Assembly: GCF_047675955.1 (NCBI RefSeq)
Contig: NC_132910.1
Coordinates: 108,297,143 to 108,361,142 of the forward strand
Length of the DNA: 64,000 nucleotides
From: Chlorocebus sabaeus
Lineage: Eukaryota > Chordata > Mammalia > Primates > Cercopithecidae
Direction of reading: 5' to 3'
Position numbers and translations under genes: made by a program. Shown here in pieces: positions 47,851-59,753 of this stretch. The notes under the pieces were generated by a model. It did not search any database and had not been told where the DNA came from. It was given only the letters and a program-made list of their open reading frames with translations. Every line of letters begins with the position of its first letter. The stretch's first letter is position 1.

Positions 47851-48221
47851 GGACAAGAGGCAGCCAAATGCCTAGGTAGATAGGAATAGGTTCATGGTGA
47901 AACCCCCTCTTCAAGCCAAAAAACAGCTTGAAGGCTAGCAGAGCAGACTTCTGGTCACAGATGAAACCCACAACCCAGCGTGAGAACTTCACTCAATAAA
48001 CTCTCCTACTTGCTCACTTTTAGATTGTCAGCATATCCTTATTCTTCTTGGGCATGGGACAAGAACTCAGGCACTGGTACACAAGCCAGACTCAGCCAAG
48101 GTGGGCCTAGTGGGCTGCCTGTCTCCTGCAGCAGGTAGCATGGCTGAGTGAGGCCCAGGCTGGGTGTCACTGGCTGGAGGTCCAAGGCTTGTTAAGTGAC
48201 TAAGAAGAAAATCCTGCATCA
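47851..48221 (+). mobile_element. Provirus 3' LTR, 371 bp, internally deleted
   Basis: Aligns with the 5' LTR from GACAAG(A)GGCAGCC to ATCCTGCATCA but lacks the 211 bp equivalent to 40979-41189, including the TATA-like box. The deletion joins GAGAACTTC to ACTCAATAAAC near 47990. AATAAA at 47995-48000 is intact. It retains about 27 bp (near 47938-47965) missing from the 5' LTR. Confidence 0.88.
47995..48000 (+). terminator. Polyadenylation signal in the 3' LTR
   Basis: AATAAA at the R-region position of the LTR. The matching site in the 5' LTR is GATAAA. A poly-A signal is expected in an LTR, and current use is unknown. Confidence 0.55.
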
Positions 48222-48300
48222 ATATCATTGTATTTTATGGGTGAATAGTATTACATTGTATATAATACCTCAAAAACTGTAAGATGTATGCTGCTTTACA
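48222..48300 (-). mobile_element. L1MA/MB ORF2 end, reverse, right of provirus
   Basis: TCATTGTATTTTATGGGTGAATAGTATTACATTGTATATAA directly continues the reverse L1 text that stops at 40859 (TGTTACTGTAAAATACATTTTGATA). This shows the pre-integration target. Confidence 0.75.
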
Positions 48301-51300
48301 ACTTGCAATTTTTGACTGGTGAAATCTCAGCATGTTAAGAATTCTGTTATTAGGAGACAGACATATTATTGTATATTACTAACTTAAGAACAACCATTTG
48401 TGTGAGAGCATTTCTGGAAACTTTATTGGCTTGATGACATTCCCTGTGCTATGAGAATTAAGAAATATCATAGAACAGACTCAGAGGGAGAAAAAAATTC
48501 AGATAACTGAGTTTACTAGATTTAGCAAAAACACCCTAACTAGACACCCAGTTAAATTTGAATTTCAGATAAATCAAAAGTATTATTTTTTTAGTATAAG
48601 AATGATTCATGCATTATTCCACATCTAGGTGAAAAAACTGTCCCAATATGTGTAGCCACCTTAAATTTTGACAGAAAGTGATAGATTATTACCAATTTTG
48701 TTGATTTATGATTATAATGTTTTATATGCATTATTTTTAGTTTGCTTTGTAGTTGGTATATAAGTGATGAATAGGTGAAGCAAAGGTGATTCTTAGGTCA
48801 GTTAAAGTATTCTGTATGATATAATATTGGTGAATACATCTCATTTATAGTGGCTTTTCTTGTGGTTTAATTTATGGTCAGTTTTACGATCATGTTGTAT
48901 ATAGAATAGGCAGTTTAAAATAAAATGGAGTTTTCTTTCATTTTATGATTTAAATATATATCAACTAGATACACTTACAATTTATGTTAATTTTTTCATC
49001 TCTAAATATTTTGTATCTACTTGATCTGTTATAATACAGAGAGATAACTAGAAACATATTGCTTATATGATATTGCAAGCATCATTCAAGCAATATGCAT
49101 TGCTTTTCCTCTTTGTATTTCTATTGTATTGTTATTTTTCTTTGTATTTCCTGTAATTTTTGTTTCAAAAATATTTATGCTCTGTTTTGGGTACAAAGAT
49201 ATTAGTTCTTCACTGTGGATTGTATAGTATGCCATTGTAAAATTTATTTTTTTGCTTTGTTGATGCTTTATTATTGATTGGGACCTGCTTGATATTAAAT
49301 TCATGATCCTGTTTTCTCATTGTTTGGGATGAGAAACAATGCTTGGGGTGTCCTTGCCCATTTTTTTTATAAGTTGAGTTTTTTTAGGAACTTTTCTAGA
49401 AAATAGTTAATAACTTGTATCTACTTAATCAATTTAAGATTATTTTTTCTTTAAATAGCTATGTTAGTCAAATTTTATTTGCTGCTAGAATATACATGTT
49501 TGGTTTTTGTTCTGTCAAAATATTTTTCTATTTTCTTTAAAAAATAATTTTCAATCATTTATTCTATGGTTTTATGTGTGTTTCATAATACATTGAATTA
49601 AATATAAATTTTGCACTACTTTTCAAAATAGAAAAATTAGTTTAATGAAAAGTTTCTAATTGGGGGAAAAATACATTTTTCAAACTTAAAGTTATCATCT
49701 GAAAAAGAAATTCAGTTTCTCAAAAGTTGAATTAAAAGATTGTTTTCCTCAGTTATCTTGAATGTCTCTATTTTTACAACATTTTACCCAGCCAACACTC
49801 ACTTCAACTGAAATATTCTATTTGGTACTAAATTAGACACAAGTTAAAGAGAAATAAGCATTCACACCTTATCATGGAATTGTGGAGGATTATTTTGCAT
49901 CTAAACATCCCATCCAGCATGCTGTTGTACTAAAAATTGTTGTACTAAAATTAAATTACATGTAATTGCTTTTCTTTTTCCAAATTCTTCTCATTGTCCT
50001 CAGAATTACTCTGTCCCCTAACCCTAATGAAATATATTCCCTATTTAATGGCTTTTAAGTTTCTTCAAAGAAGTGTCTACTATGTATATATCAATTAAAA
50101 AAGAAAAACTTTTAGTTCTTTCATAGCTCCTGGTTTATTTCAATAAACTAAAGTTATAAAAGAAATTCTAGAGATTTTAATATATGTTATAAATATTTAT
50201 ATATGCAAAGAACATCTGGTTTTATTTTCATAAGAAGATAAATTCAGCTTAAGAAGATAATGCAGCATAAGAAGATAAATGCAGCACAGTTGATAATTTT
50301 TTTACTTGAAACTATTCATGTAATTAATTCAATTGTTTAGCTTCCCCTTTAATTAACAAATTTAGATACAGACATATATATTGCATATGATAAAAATTGT
50401 AACAAAACTTTAAATGTTATATTAAATTTCACAGAGATTGTAATCATTTCAAACTTAGAATTTAATTATGATTTCAACATTTTATGGCAAGTAGAAATAA
50501 TAGTTCTACTGTCCAAATCTCAGTGTACATTTTGATTCTGTCAGCTCTTTGAAAGGTTCCATATTACTTTCAAGATTTATTCTTCTGGGCACAGAAAGGC
50601 ACTTTTGATAAAATTTCTTTTGAGGTTTTCTGACTTTCTTTACACTGACAGACATTTGATCACAAAGTCAGCCTTTAAAAATAACACCATCATCTTCACA
50701 ATTTCCAAGGTATATTTTGAATTTTAGGGTTTGTAAAAATAGAACTGTTGATGTGCCTAAAACTTGGACACAGATAAGAGTTATTATTGTAATTTGTTTT
50801 CATAATTGATAATGAAAAGAGTTCCAAACCTATATGTGAAAATTTGAATAACATATTTTACAGGTAAATGATATCGGAATTTCAGGTCTACTTTTCCCTT
50901 CAACTGTGTGAATACGTCAAGATAAGTTTTGAGTCAAATTGTTTTGATGATCACCTTAATATTTCATGTGATTTATATCTGAAAATGTAGCAATTTTTAA
51001 TACAAATCAATAGGAATAAAAAAAACTCCATGCAAATAAGTAGCAAAACTGGTCCTAAATATAAACTGCAAATAAGTAATAGATATGGATCAAATGACTG
51101 ATGGGAATTTATTATTTGAATAAAATTTCATTTTTAAATCAATGTGGAAAAGATGGCTTAATTCAAAAATGTTATTAAACAATCAGATAGCCATATTGAA
51201 TAAATCATAAATCATAAAATATGAACTTTCTAATATATATACAAAAATGTTGAAAAACTGTAAGAAAAAGTTGAACAACCTATTGGAAATATAGACAAAG

Positions 51301-51928
51301 TACATAATCAGGCAAGTCATACAATATGAAATTCCAACGGTCAGTAAATATATTTGACCCACTAGTTGTCACGAAGTATATTTGTTTATGGTGAAAACAG
51401 GTGCAAATTTAAAATCAGTTATATTTTTGCCTACCAGATTCTTAGATTAGAATGAGTGATAATGCTCAGTGTAGAAGTGAATGAATGGATGTGATAGGCA
51501 TATCCAAAATTTGCATGTATATACAGTATGATGATAGAGCAATGCTACAATTAACACCAAAGAGTTAATAGTGAAAGTTTGAAAACACATACACATACAA
51601 ATACAAGTATATGCACAACACATATATATGCACATAAATGTATTTCCAAACAGTTTTCATAAATATATTGTTTAATATTTGCTAATATTTCTATTTCTTA
51701 AGATATTTTTCAAGGCTTTTTAAATGAAGAAAGCAGTTTGAAATGTAATTCATACATTGTTCGTATAGTGTCTATGCTGAAGAATAAAGGAGATATTCAA
51801 TTCAACAGAATGAACTATTTTATTAATAGAATTTGACTGAATATACTTGTGAACTTAGCTAAATTGTAAAATCTATTTCACAGGGACAGAATGTGCACAT
51901 AAAAAGAAATTGTTTTAAATGTATGGAT
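48301..51928. other. No gene; long AT-rich unclassified stretch
   Basis: About 3.6 kb. The part at 49080-49640 is T-rich on this strand and might be decayed reverse L1, but I cannot align it. A short direct repeat, AAGAAGATAA with GCAGCA, recurs at about 50230-50285. No coding or RNA gene is recognised. Confidence 0.4.
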
Positions 51929-52219
51929 TCTTTTTTTTTTTTTTGACACAGGGTCCCACTCTGTCATCCAGGTTGGAGTGCAGTGGTGCTCACTGCAACC
52001 TCCACCTCTTGGGTTCCAGCAATTCTCATGCTTCAGCCTCTGGAGCAGCTGAGACTACAAGTGCATGCTACCATGCCCTACTATTTTTTGTATTTTTTGG
52101 TAGAGACAGGTTTTCACCATATTGGCCAGGCTGGTCTCAAACTCCTGACCTCAAGTGATCTGCCTGCCTTGGCCTCTCAAAATGCTGGGATTCCTGGCAT
52201 GATCTGTCTCACCCGGCCA
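51929..52219 (-). mobile_element. AluS, reverse
   Basis: Poly-T at 51930-51943, then GACACAGGGTCCCACTCTGTC, ending CTCACCCGGCC at about 52209-52219. Substitution load suggests AluS or AluJ age. A clear target-site duplication was not found. Plus frames at 51919-52273 are Alu-derived. Confidence 0.9.
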
Positions 52220-53479
52220 CCACGGCATTTTAAATATTCAATCTCTCTTTATGTATATATGTTTCCATTTTAGTTTCGAGAACTGCTCTAAATGCCTTTA
52301 TGTATAAATACATATAATATATGATATATGTTCTGATTATTCATTTTTAAAGCAAAAAGAAAGAAAACGTTGTAAAATCAAAAATGCAATTTTTTTAAGT
52401 TCTACAAGCTACTATATAATTGGCACAACAAATAATACTCTTGACTCATTCAAATGGAAATAATTTGGCCTAATTGAGTGCTAGTTGGGATAATGTGTTA
52501 TTGAAACAGCTTGGTTATACTACTGCTAATTAGCACCAATATCCATTTTAGAGTATTTTCCCCAGAATGACAGAAAAAAATGAACCTAGAAATAGAGTCC
52601 AAAATTTTCAAGAGATGTTACAAGTGGTCTACACCACCTCACGAAAGTCATGAAATTCTTGACTTTCTTCATCCCCCAAACTACACACGTTTAGTGATGG
52701 ACAGCCTTCTACTTCCCTGTTTCACTGTCGATGGGTCTAGTTCAAGTTCTTACAATCATTCTGTCTATGAAGACTTTATGGATTCATCATCTGTAAATCG
52801 TTCTCCATATTTGCAACTTTTGTAAGGTACATATTGTACCTCCCCTAGACAATGAATAAAAATGAAATTACAGCCATACATATCTCATTATGAACTACTT
52901 TTTAAAGTGGCCTAGAATTCCACTTTATATCCATTCCACATATATAAACTGCTGCCTATTCTTCATCCACCCTGGTCTTTTTGACCTGTCACCCTGCTGC
53001 TGCCTTCCATACAAAATTACTCTGAAGACCTTGATTTGCTGGCACGCTTATCTACCAATATCAAAGATAGGACATTTTCTCTCCTAATTTTGTGCCACAA
53101 CCACAAAATTACGATTTCTAACATTTCTGCAAGTTGGGGAGAGTGTAATAGTTATTACATAAGACATACTTTACATGACATAAGGTAAGAGTGTCAAGCT
53201 TGTTTTACCAAAAAATCTACAGTGTTAACCACTGGGTTACATTGTCTCTTTGTTTGTAGTTAGGAGAAATGACCAAAAATGAAGCTGTGGTCTTATCTCA
53301 GAAACTTTACAAAGTAATCTAGGACTCATCTTTAGCTATAAAAACATAAACTCCTAGAATTTCTATATTCCATTCATTTATACTTGTTCCTAGATCATTT
53401 TCTTTTCTAGGGAAGTATATGAAACTTTCTGAAAGAAGCAACAGGTTTCTTCAAAGAAGATTTAAAGAAGCAGCCCAGA
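52220..53479. other. No gene; unclassified DNA
   Basis: About 1.26 kb. The plus frames 52580-52825 and 52890-53087 lack recognised motifs and show no splice-site context that I would trust. A weak possibility of an unrecognised pseudogene remains. Confidence 0.4.
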
Positions 53480-54362
53480 AGATATACAGATGGCCAATAA
53501 GTATATTTTTTAAAATGTATGACATCACTAATCATCAGAGAAATAAAAGTCATTCATTATTCCTACACTTGTCACAATGACTAGTATCAAAAAGACAAAA
53601 AATAACAAATGCTGGCAATGGATGTGGAGAAACAGGAACTCATACATTGTTGGAATGTAAATTAGTATAGCTATTATATAAAACAGTATAGCAGTTCCTC
53701 AAAAAGTTAAAAATAGAACTACCATATGATCCATCACTTCCACTACTGGGTGTTTATCCAAAGGAAATAAAATCAGTATTTTGAAGAGGTGTCTGCACTA
53801 CCATGTTTTGTGCAGCACTTATTCACAATAGTCAAGATATGGAATCAAATTAAGTGTTTATCATTGGAAGAATGAATAAAGAAAACATTATATATACATA
53901 TATATGTATAATTGTGTGTATATATATAGACATTGTAATATATAATATATATACATACACACACAATTTGTAATATATACACACACACACAATGGAATAC
54001 TATTCAGCCATGAAAAAGAAAGAAATCTTGCCATTTGCAAAAACATGGATGAAGCCTGAAGACATACTTAGTGAAACAAGCCAAGCACAGAACGACAAAT
54101 ATCATGTGATATCACTCATTTTCAAAAACTTAAAAAGTTGATCTCATAGAAGTAACCAGTGGAATAGTGGTTACAGAAACTGGAGAGAAAGGATAGATAG
54201 GAAATATGGGGAGAGATTGGTCAAGGGGTACAAAATTAAACGTAGGTAGGAAGAATTACCCTGATTTTATCATTACACAGTATATACACGTATTGAAACA
54301 TCACACTGCATCCCATAAATATGTACAATTATTATGTGTGAATTAAAAATAAAATAAAGAAT
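53480..54362 (+). mobile_element. L1MA/MB 3' end, forward, with expanded TA/CA repeats
   Basis: Late ORF2 text (TCAGAGAAATAAAAGTCATTC near 53536, GTTCCTCAAAAAGTTAAAAATAG near 53692, GGAATACTATTCAGCCATG near 53994) leads into the 3' UTR (AGTAACCAGTGGAATAGTGG near 54150, GTACAATTATTATGTGTG near 54323) and an A-rich end. A TA/CA expansion at 53888-53993 interrupts the GTGG-TACATATACAC region normally found there. Confidence 0.85.
53888..53993. repeat. TA/CA microsatellite inside L1
   Basis: Alternating TATATA and ACACAC tracts, including TATATATACATATATATGT and two ACACACACAC runs. It is derived from the short TATACA motif present in this part of L1 ORF2, and is probably length-polymorphic. Confidence 0.9.
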
Positions 54363-54679
54363 TAGCCTAATTCTCTATTTCAGGTGAGGAAGTAAACTGT
54401 AAGAGCTCAGGGAGAGGAACTGTAGGTTGTGCAATTCATCTTAGGGCTGGTGATACTATTTCTACTCCATGTATCAAAGTTCATTAAAATGAACAAATTC
54501 TCTTTTTTGTCTGTGGAATATATAATCAAGAGTGTGAAAAGTGATTATCATCTCTAGCAATCAAGTGATGGTGATTTTTGCTTTTTAAATTTTCTAATAT
54601 ATAATTAATTTATGGATATACCACATTTTATTTATTCATGAAAATTCTATTATTTAACATTAGTATAGCTGACTTATTC
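54363..54679. other. No gene; unclassified DNA
   Basis: About 320 bp between an L1 3' end and a young AluY. Nothing recognised. Confidence 0.5.
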
Positions 54680-54689
54680 TATTTACCCA

Positions 54690-54996
54690 TTTTTTTTTTT
54701 TTTTTTTTTTTTTTGAGACGGAGTCTCGCTCTGTCGCCCAGGTTGGAGTGCAGTGGCCGGATCTCAGCTCACTGCAAGCTCCGCCTCCCGGGTTTACGCC
54801 ATTCTCCTGCCTCAGCCTCCCGAGTAGCTGGGACTACAGGCGCCGCCACCGTGCCCGGCTAGTTTTTTGTATTTTTTAGTACAGACGGGGTTTCATTGTG
54901 TTAGCCAGGATGGTCTCGATCTCCTGACCTTGTGATCCGCCCGTCTCGGCCTCCCAAAGTGTTGGGATTACAGGCTTGAGCCACCGCGCCCGGCCT
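54690..54996 (-). mobile_element. Young AluY, Old World monkey type, reverse, with TSD
   Basis: Long T run (54690-54714), then GAGACGGAGTCTCGCTCTGTC, GTGGCCGGATCTCAGCTC (reverse of the GAGATCCGGCCAC variant) and GGCTTGAGCCACCGCGCCCGGCC (reverse of CTCAAGCC). Few CpG sites are decayed. The target-site duplication TATTTACCCA is at 54680-54689 and 54997-55006. This subfamily pattern is the main evidence for a cercopithecoid genome. Confidence 0.95.
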
Positions 54997-55006
54997 TATT
55001 TACCCA

Positions 55007-57345
55007 ATTCTATACATTATCACATAATGTGATTTAGGATTGAGGAGTTTGTAAATATTACAATTAAAAATGCTCTTGGGCATTCTCCAAGCCACCACTT
55101 TACCAGATAGATAAGAAAATGAGACCTACAAAGATGTAGGGGTTTGCCAAAGCCATGCAGTACCAGAGCCTCTGGGCTCTGTGGCATATGTTCTTTGCAC
55201 CGATGACTCACGTTTAATACTTTACTTTCACAGTGCCAAGAAAATTACAAAAGAAAACTTCCCAATTTATCTTCTTAATCATTTATACATTACTGGTTAT
55301 TAGAGGAGCATGTGATTAATATACTTGTGTACAATGTTTATTTTTAAAAATTAAGGATTGTCCCTATAATGTATAACACATTTTGTCAAGGTAGAGCAAC
55401 ATTCCTGCCCATACCACTTTGCAACTGAGTTGCTTGAAAGAGATAATGTGGCTTTAGAAATAAGTGAATCAGTCTTTATATAACATATTCATTTCTTAAG
55501 TCGGAAAATTGTTTTGGGGTTTAGAACTCCTCTTTGAATAGCGATGATGTCTAGGATAGTGAAGATTAAATTGCAGCATTAAAAAAATGTTTGTGATTTC
55601 AAGTCCTTGCAGGCTGTGCTATGGACTGGGAGTTGCAGATGGCTGTAGCTATCTTTCCTAGACCCTCAAGACCTTAATGGAAACATAATGATGTGAAGAG
55701 TATTAAGGTGCTTTTGTTGTTTTAAAATACAGTCATCTTGATCACTTTCTTATATATTTCCACCCCACCGTCTTTCCTCCTGTAACAATTATAGAGACTG
55801 AGGTGGGGAATAGACAAAAATGACATATTTTTCAGGATATTATACCATATTTTAAAAAGTCCTCAGCCGTTTTTTGAATCTCTTTGATATAAACTCCATC
55901 AAAAGTACACTTTCAAAGGTGGTAAGCACATTCATACAAGGATATATTGTTCAATTTTTGCAGAGAGTTTCTCTGCTGAGTGAGGCATTATCTGTAAGTG
56001 CTGTAGTTTAGTTCAGTGGACGTATTCTGTCCCATCAATCTCTGTGCTACTGTGAAGAATGCTAGATGAACAAAAGTACCTTTTAGCTGGTAAGCCTCTG
56101 CTCAGTGTGGGATCAGATAGGGAAAGGATTTACATATGTTTTCTTTAAACTCTCTTTTCCTGCTTAGGTTAACTTTGAAATGACCTGGATATGATGAAAG
56201 GATGGTTATGTATTTTAGTTTCTTGTAGATATTTCAACAAAGCCAACATTTTATGTCCTTTTCATAGTGATGTTGAGAATGGAATGGTAGGATTTTTGCT
56301 CTGATTCAACACCCCATAGTTTTTGTTGCCATCGACAATCCGCACACCAATAGGGTGCCACACTTATTGATAAAAGCTTTACTACTACACTCCCCACATT
56401 GTTGTATCATCACACAAATCTGAATATAGGTGCTGAAGTTATTCCCAAGAGAAACTGAAGCAAAGCAACCAGAACTACCCTGTAATATAGTGCTTTGTTT
56501 TCAGTCAAATTAGTTGAAATATATGAGGGTGTTTTTCTAAAGTTCTCATTTTAACATTTTCCTTGTACTTAGGGGTATATTGAAATAGAAAAGACAAAAC
56601 TCACCTTTATCACTATTCCCCACGTTCAGCCACATTGAAATGAGACTTGTATGTAGATTACACCCAAAGCAAGACCCCTGCTCTGGCTTTTCCCTCAAAC
56701 ATTTATTGAGCGCTCTATGTAGACGAAATGTCAGCACTCCTCCCCCACTCCACCTACTTCAAACAACTCTCTCCATCACACCAGATATTTTCATTTAAAG
56801 CCCTGATTCTATCAACAGCATTACCATTTTCTAGGTCATTCAAGATTAAATTGTTAAGTTTTCTTTTACTTTTTTTTTTCCTTATCAAATGAACTCTCTC
56901 TATCCTGACATCTAAATTATTTGAAGCCACATTTATGTCTTATATCTATTACCTCTTTTGTATTTCAACCATTGCAATGATCTCTTTAACCCTTCTAAAT
57001 GTTTGCACGTAGCATTGTCTTACCACTATATACTTAATAACACAATCCTGAGTGGAAATAGTAGGAAGCATTTATTGCCAAACAAATTAAGTCAGAGTAT
57101 TTTTTTAAATAAATATTTGTTACATATAATCTTCTCCCCATAATGAACATACAAGTATGCCATGCTCAGGTTATAAAGGACTACTTACAATGCCATCACA
57201 CATCTATTCATTACATTATAGCTTTGCTTTTGGCCTCTCATCTATTCATGCTCAACTCCCCTTTGCAAAATCTGCCTGCCAAAATTCTACCCACATATTG
57301 AGGCAAAGTTCATATGTCTTTTAGTTGCCTGAAACTATTCAACTT
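55007..57345. other. No gene; single-copy-like DNA with a MIR
   Basis: About 2.3 kb. Apart from the MIR at 55080-55205 and a short L2/MIR-like word (ACATTTATTGAGCGCTCTATG at 56699-56719), no repeat is recognised. Short frames (55020-55211, 56546-56737, 56958-57143) have no known motif. Confidence 0.45.
55080..55205 (+). mobile_element. MIR 3' half, forward
   Basis: ATAAGAAAATGAGACC, then GGGGTTTGCCAAAGCCATGCAG, then CCAGAGCC and CATATGTTCTTTGCACC follow the MIR order (GAGGAAACTGAGGC, TTGCCCAAGGTCACACAG, GCAGAGCC, CATGCTCTTTCCACT). An ancient SINE. Confidence 0.65.
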
Positions 57346-57568
57346 TTAATCAGCTACATTTTTTATTATACTTTAACTTCTGGGGCACATGTGCAGATCA
57401 TGCAGTTTTGTTACATAGGTATACACGTGCCATGGTGGTTTTCTGCACGTATCAACCCATCACCTACATTAGGTATTTCACCTAAGGTTATCTCTCCCCT
57501 AGTCCCCCATCCCCCAACAGGCTCTGGTGTATGACGTTCCACTGCCTGTGTCCATGTGTTCTCATTGT

Positions 57569-59061
57569 TTAACTCCTATTTATGAGTGAGAATATGCAGT
57601 GTTTGGTTTTCTGTCCCTGTGTTAGTTTACTGAGAATGATGGTTTCCAGCTTCATCCACGTCTCTGCAAAGGACATGAACTCATCTATTTTATGGCTACA
57701 TAGTACTCCGTGGTGTAATATGTGCCACATTTTCTTAATCCAGTTTATCACTGATGGATATTTGGGTTGATTCCAAGTCTTTGCTATTGTGAATAGTGCC
57801 ATAATAATCATACGTGTGCATGTGTCTTTATACTAGGAAGATTTATAATCCTTTGGGTATATACCCAGTAATGAGATTGCTGGGTCAAATGGTATTTCTA
57901 GTTCTAGATCCTTGAGGAATCACCACACTGTCTTCCACAATGGTTGAATTAATTTACACTCCCACCAACAGTGTAAAAGCATTCCTATTCCTCCATATCC
58001 TCTCCAGCATCTCTTGTTTCCTGACATTTTAATGATCACCATTCTAACTGGCATGAGATTGTATCTCATTGTGGTTTTGATTTGCATTTCTCTAATGACC
58101 AGTGATGATGAGCATTTCTTCATATGTTTGTTGGCTGCATAAATGTCTTCTTTTGAAAAGTATCTGTTCATATCCTTTGCCCACTTTTTGATGGGATAGT
58201 TTTTTTCTTGTAAATTTATTCAAGTTCTTTGTAGATTCTGGATATTAGCCCTTGGTCAGATGGATAGATTGGATAACTTTTCTCAGATTCTGTAGGTTGT
58301 CTTCTCACTTTGATGACAGTTTCTTTTGCTGTGCAGAAGCTCTTTAAGTAAATACCAATTGTCAATTTTGGCTTTTGTTGCCATTGCTTTTGGTGTTTCA
58401 CACATGAAGTCTTTGCCCATTCCTGTGTCCTAAATGGTATTGCCCAGGTTTTTCTTCTAGAATTTTTATGGTTTTAGGTCTTCCATTTAAGTCTTTAATC
58501 CATCTTGAGTTGATTTTTGTATAAGGTGTAAGGAAGGGGTCCAGTTTCAGTTTTCTGCATATGGCTAACCAGTTTTCCCAACACCATTTATTAAATTGGG
58601 AATCCTTTTCCCATTCCTTGTTTTTGTCAGGTTTGTCAAAGATCAGAGAGTTGTAGATGTGTGGTGTTATTTCAGAGGCCTCTGTTCTGTTCCATTGGTC
58701 TATAGATCTGTTTTGGTACCAGTACCATGCCATTTTGTTTACTGTATCCTTGTAGCATAGTTTGAAGTCAGGTAGCATGATGCTTCCAGCTTTGTTCTTT
58801 TTGCTTAGGATTGTTTTGGCTATGTGGGCTCTTTGTTGGTTCCGTATACAGTTTAAAGTAGTTTTTTTCCAATTCTGTGAAGAAAGTCAATGGTAACTTG
58901 ATGGTGATAGCACCGAATCTATAAATTACTTTGGGCAGTGTGGCCATTTTCATGATATTGATTCTTCCTATCCATGAGTATGGAATGTTTTTCCATTTGT
59001 TTGTGTCCTCTCTTATTTCCCTGAGCAGTGATTTGTAGTTCTCCTTGAAGAGATCCTTCAC
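57569..59061 (-). pseudogene. L1 ORF2 C-terminal remnant, frameshifted
   Basis: Successive minus-strand frames 58768-59061, 58398-58778, 58216-58401, 57920-58171 and 57569-57811 tile the C-terminal part of ORF2p, downstream of the reverse transcriptase domain, up to the terminal cysteine-rich region. Recognisable text includes YSWIGRINIMKMATLPKVIY, IDQWNRTEASEITPHIYN and CWWECKLIQPLWKTVW. The frame changes at least three times along the way, so no functional product is possible. Confidence 0.88.
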
Positions 59062-59085
59062 AGCCCTTGTTAAGGTGTATTCGTA

Positions 59086-59089
<4 letters not shown>

Positions 59090-59121
<32 letters not shown>

Positions 59122-59402
59122 AGGTGGTGTTTCAGTCTTGTTGCCCAGGCTGGAGTGCAGTGGCGTGATCTCGGCTCACCGCAACCTCCACCCCCCAGGT
59201 TCAAGCGATTCTCCTGCCACAGCATCCTGAGTAGCTGGGATTACCAGCATGCGCCAACATGCCTGGCTAATTTTTGTATTTTTGGTAGAGACAAGGTTTC
59301 ATCATATTGGCCAGGATGGTCCCAATCCCCTGATCCTGTGATCCACCTGCTTTGGCCTCCCAAAGTATGGGGATTACAGGTGTGAGCCACCGTGCCTGGC
59401 CC
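59090..59402 (-). mobile_element. AluS nested in L1, reverse
   Basis: A very long T run (about 31 bp, 59090-59120) precedes GAGGTGGTGTTTCAGTC..., with the end at CACCGTGCCTGGCC. L1 text resumes at ATAGATATTTTATTCTG after it (CTAGGTATTTTATTC in L1). A degraded duplication (TCGTAGGATTTT before, CCATAGATATTTT after) is the likely target-site duplication. It is younger than its host L1. Confidence 0.92.
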
Positions 59403-59599
59403 ATAGATATTTTATTCTGTTTGTAGCAATTGTGAATGAGAGTTCACTCATGATTTGGTTCTCTGTTTGTCTGTTGTTAGTATATAGGAATGCTTGTGAT
59501 TTTTGCACATTGTTAATCAGCCATTTTGTTTCCCGCACTTTCGTAGAATACTTATTTGAATGTGCTTTTTTATGATTCTTGGTAAACATATTGTCTTCC

Positions 59600-59668
59600 C
59601 TATCTATGAGACTAAAAGCTCCATGGAAAGAGATCATGTCTCATTTAATGTTTAATATTCACCACAGA
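59600..59668 (+). mobile_element. Possible L2 3'-end fragment
   Basis: ATGAGACTAAAAGCTCCATGGAAAGAGATCATGTCTC and CACCACAGAAT resemble the L2 3' end (AAGCTCCATGAGGGCAGGGAC...). Short and tentative. Confidence 0.45.
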
Positions 59669-59753
59669 ATATCTATCTGTCTATGTATGTATGTATGTAT
59701 GTACATATGTATGTATGTATCTATCTATCATCTATCTATCCATCTCTCTCTCT
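59669..59753. repeat. Compound ATCT/TATG tetranucleotide microsatellite
   Basis: ATCTATCTGTCTATG leads into about eight TATG-type units with a TACA interruption, then ATCTATCTATCATCTATCTATCCATC and CTCTCTCTC. A likely variable tetranucleotide STR. The peptide-like frames through it (59579-59963) are repeat artefacts. Confidence 0.93.

Larger units (their letters stand above)
40860..48221 (+). mobile_element. ERV1-like endogenous provirus, 7.4 kb
   Basis: Two direct LTRs (40860-41421, 47851-48221) flank a 6.4-kb internal region. A polypurine tract sits immediately before the 3' LTR. Both LTRs end in CA. The element interrupts a reverse L1: the 4 bp before it (ATAG, 40856-40859) and after it (ATAT, 48222-48225) fit a 4-bp target duplication with one later change. 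The internal region shows no intact gag, pol or env. Divergence between LTRs (about 14 differences in the first 84 bp by eye) marks an old insertion. Candidate families to test are MER52- or PRIMA4-like ERV1 groups, but I could not confirm a name. Confidence 0.85.
57363..59512 (-). mobile_element. 5'-truncated L1 (L1PB/older L1PA), reverse, with TSD
   Basis: The reverse 3' end starts at TTATTATACTTTAACTTCTGGGGC near 57364 and the element runs through the 3' UTR and about 1.5 kb of ORF2 to TTTTTGCACATTG at 59500-59512. The target-site duplication TTAATCAGC(TA)CATTTT lies at 57346-57362 and 59513-59527, with a 2-bp difference. A nested AluS splits it at 59090-59402. It resembles the copies at 26641 and 31247. 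Confidence 0.93.

Noticed and set aside
50225..50285. Short AAGAAGATAA repeats as a satellite
   Set aside because: Only two or three imperfect units, too few to call an array.
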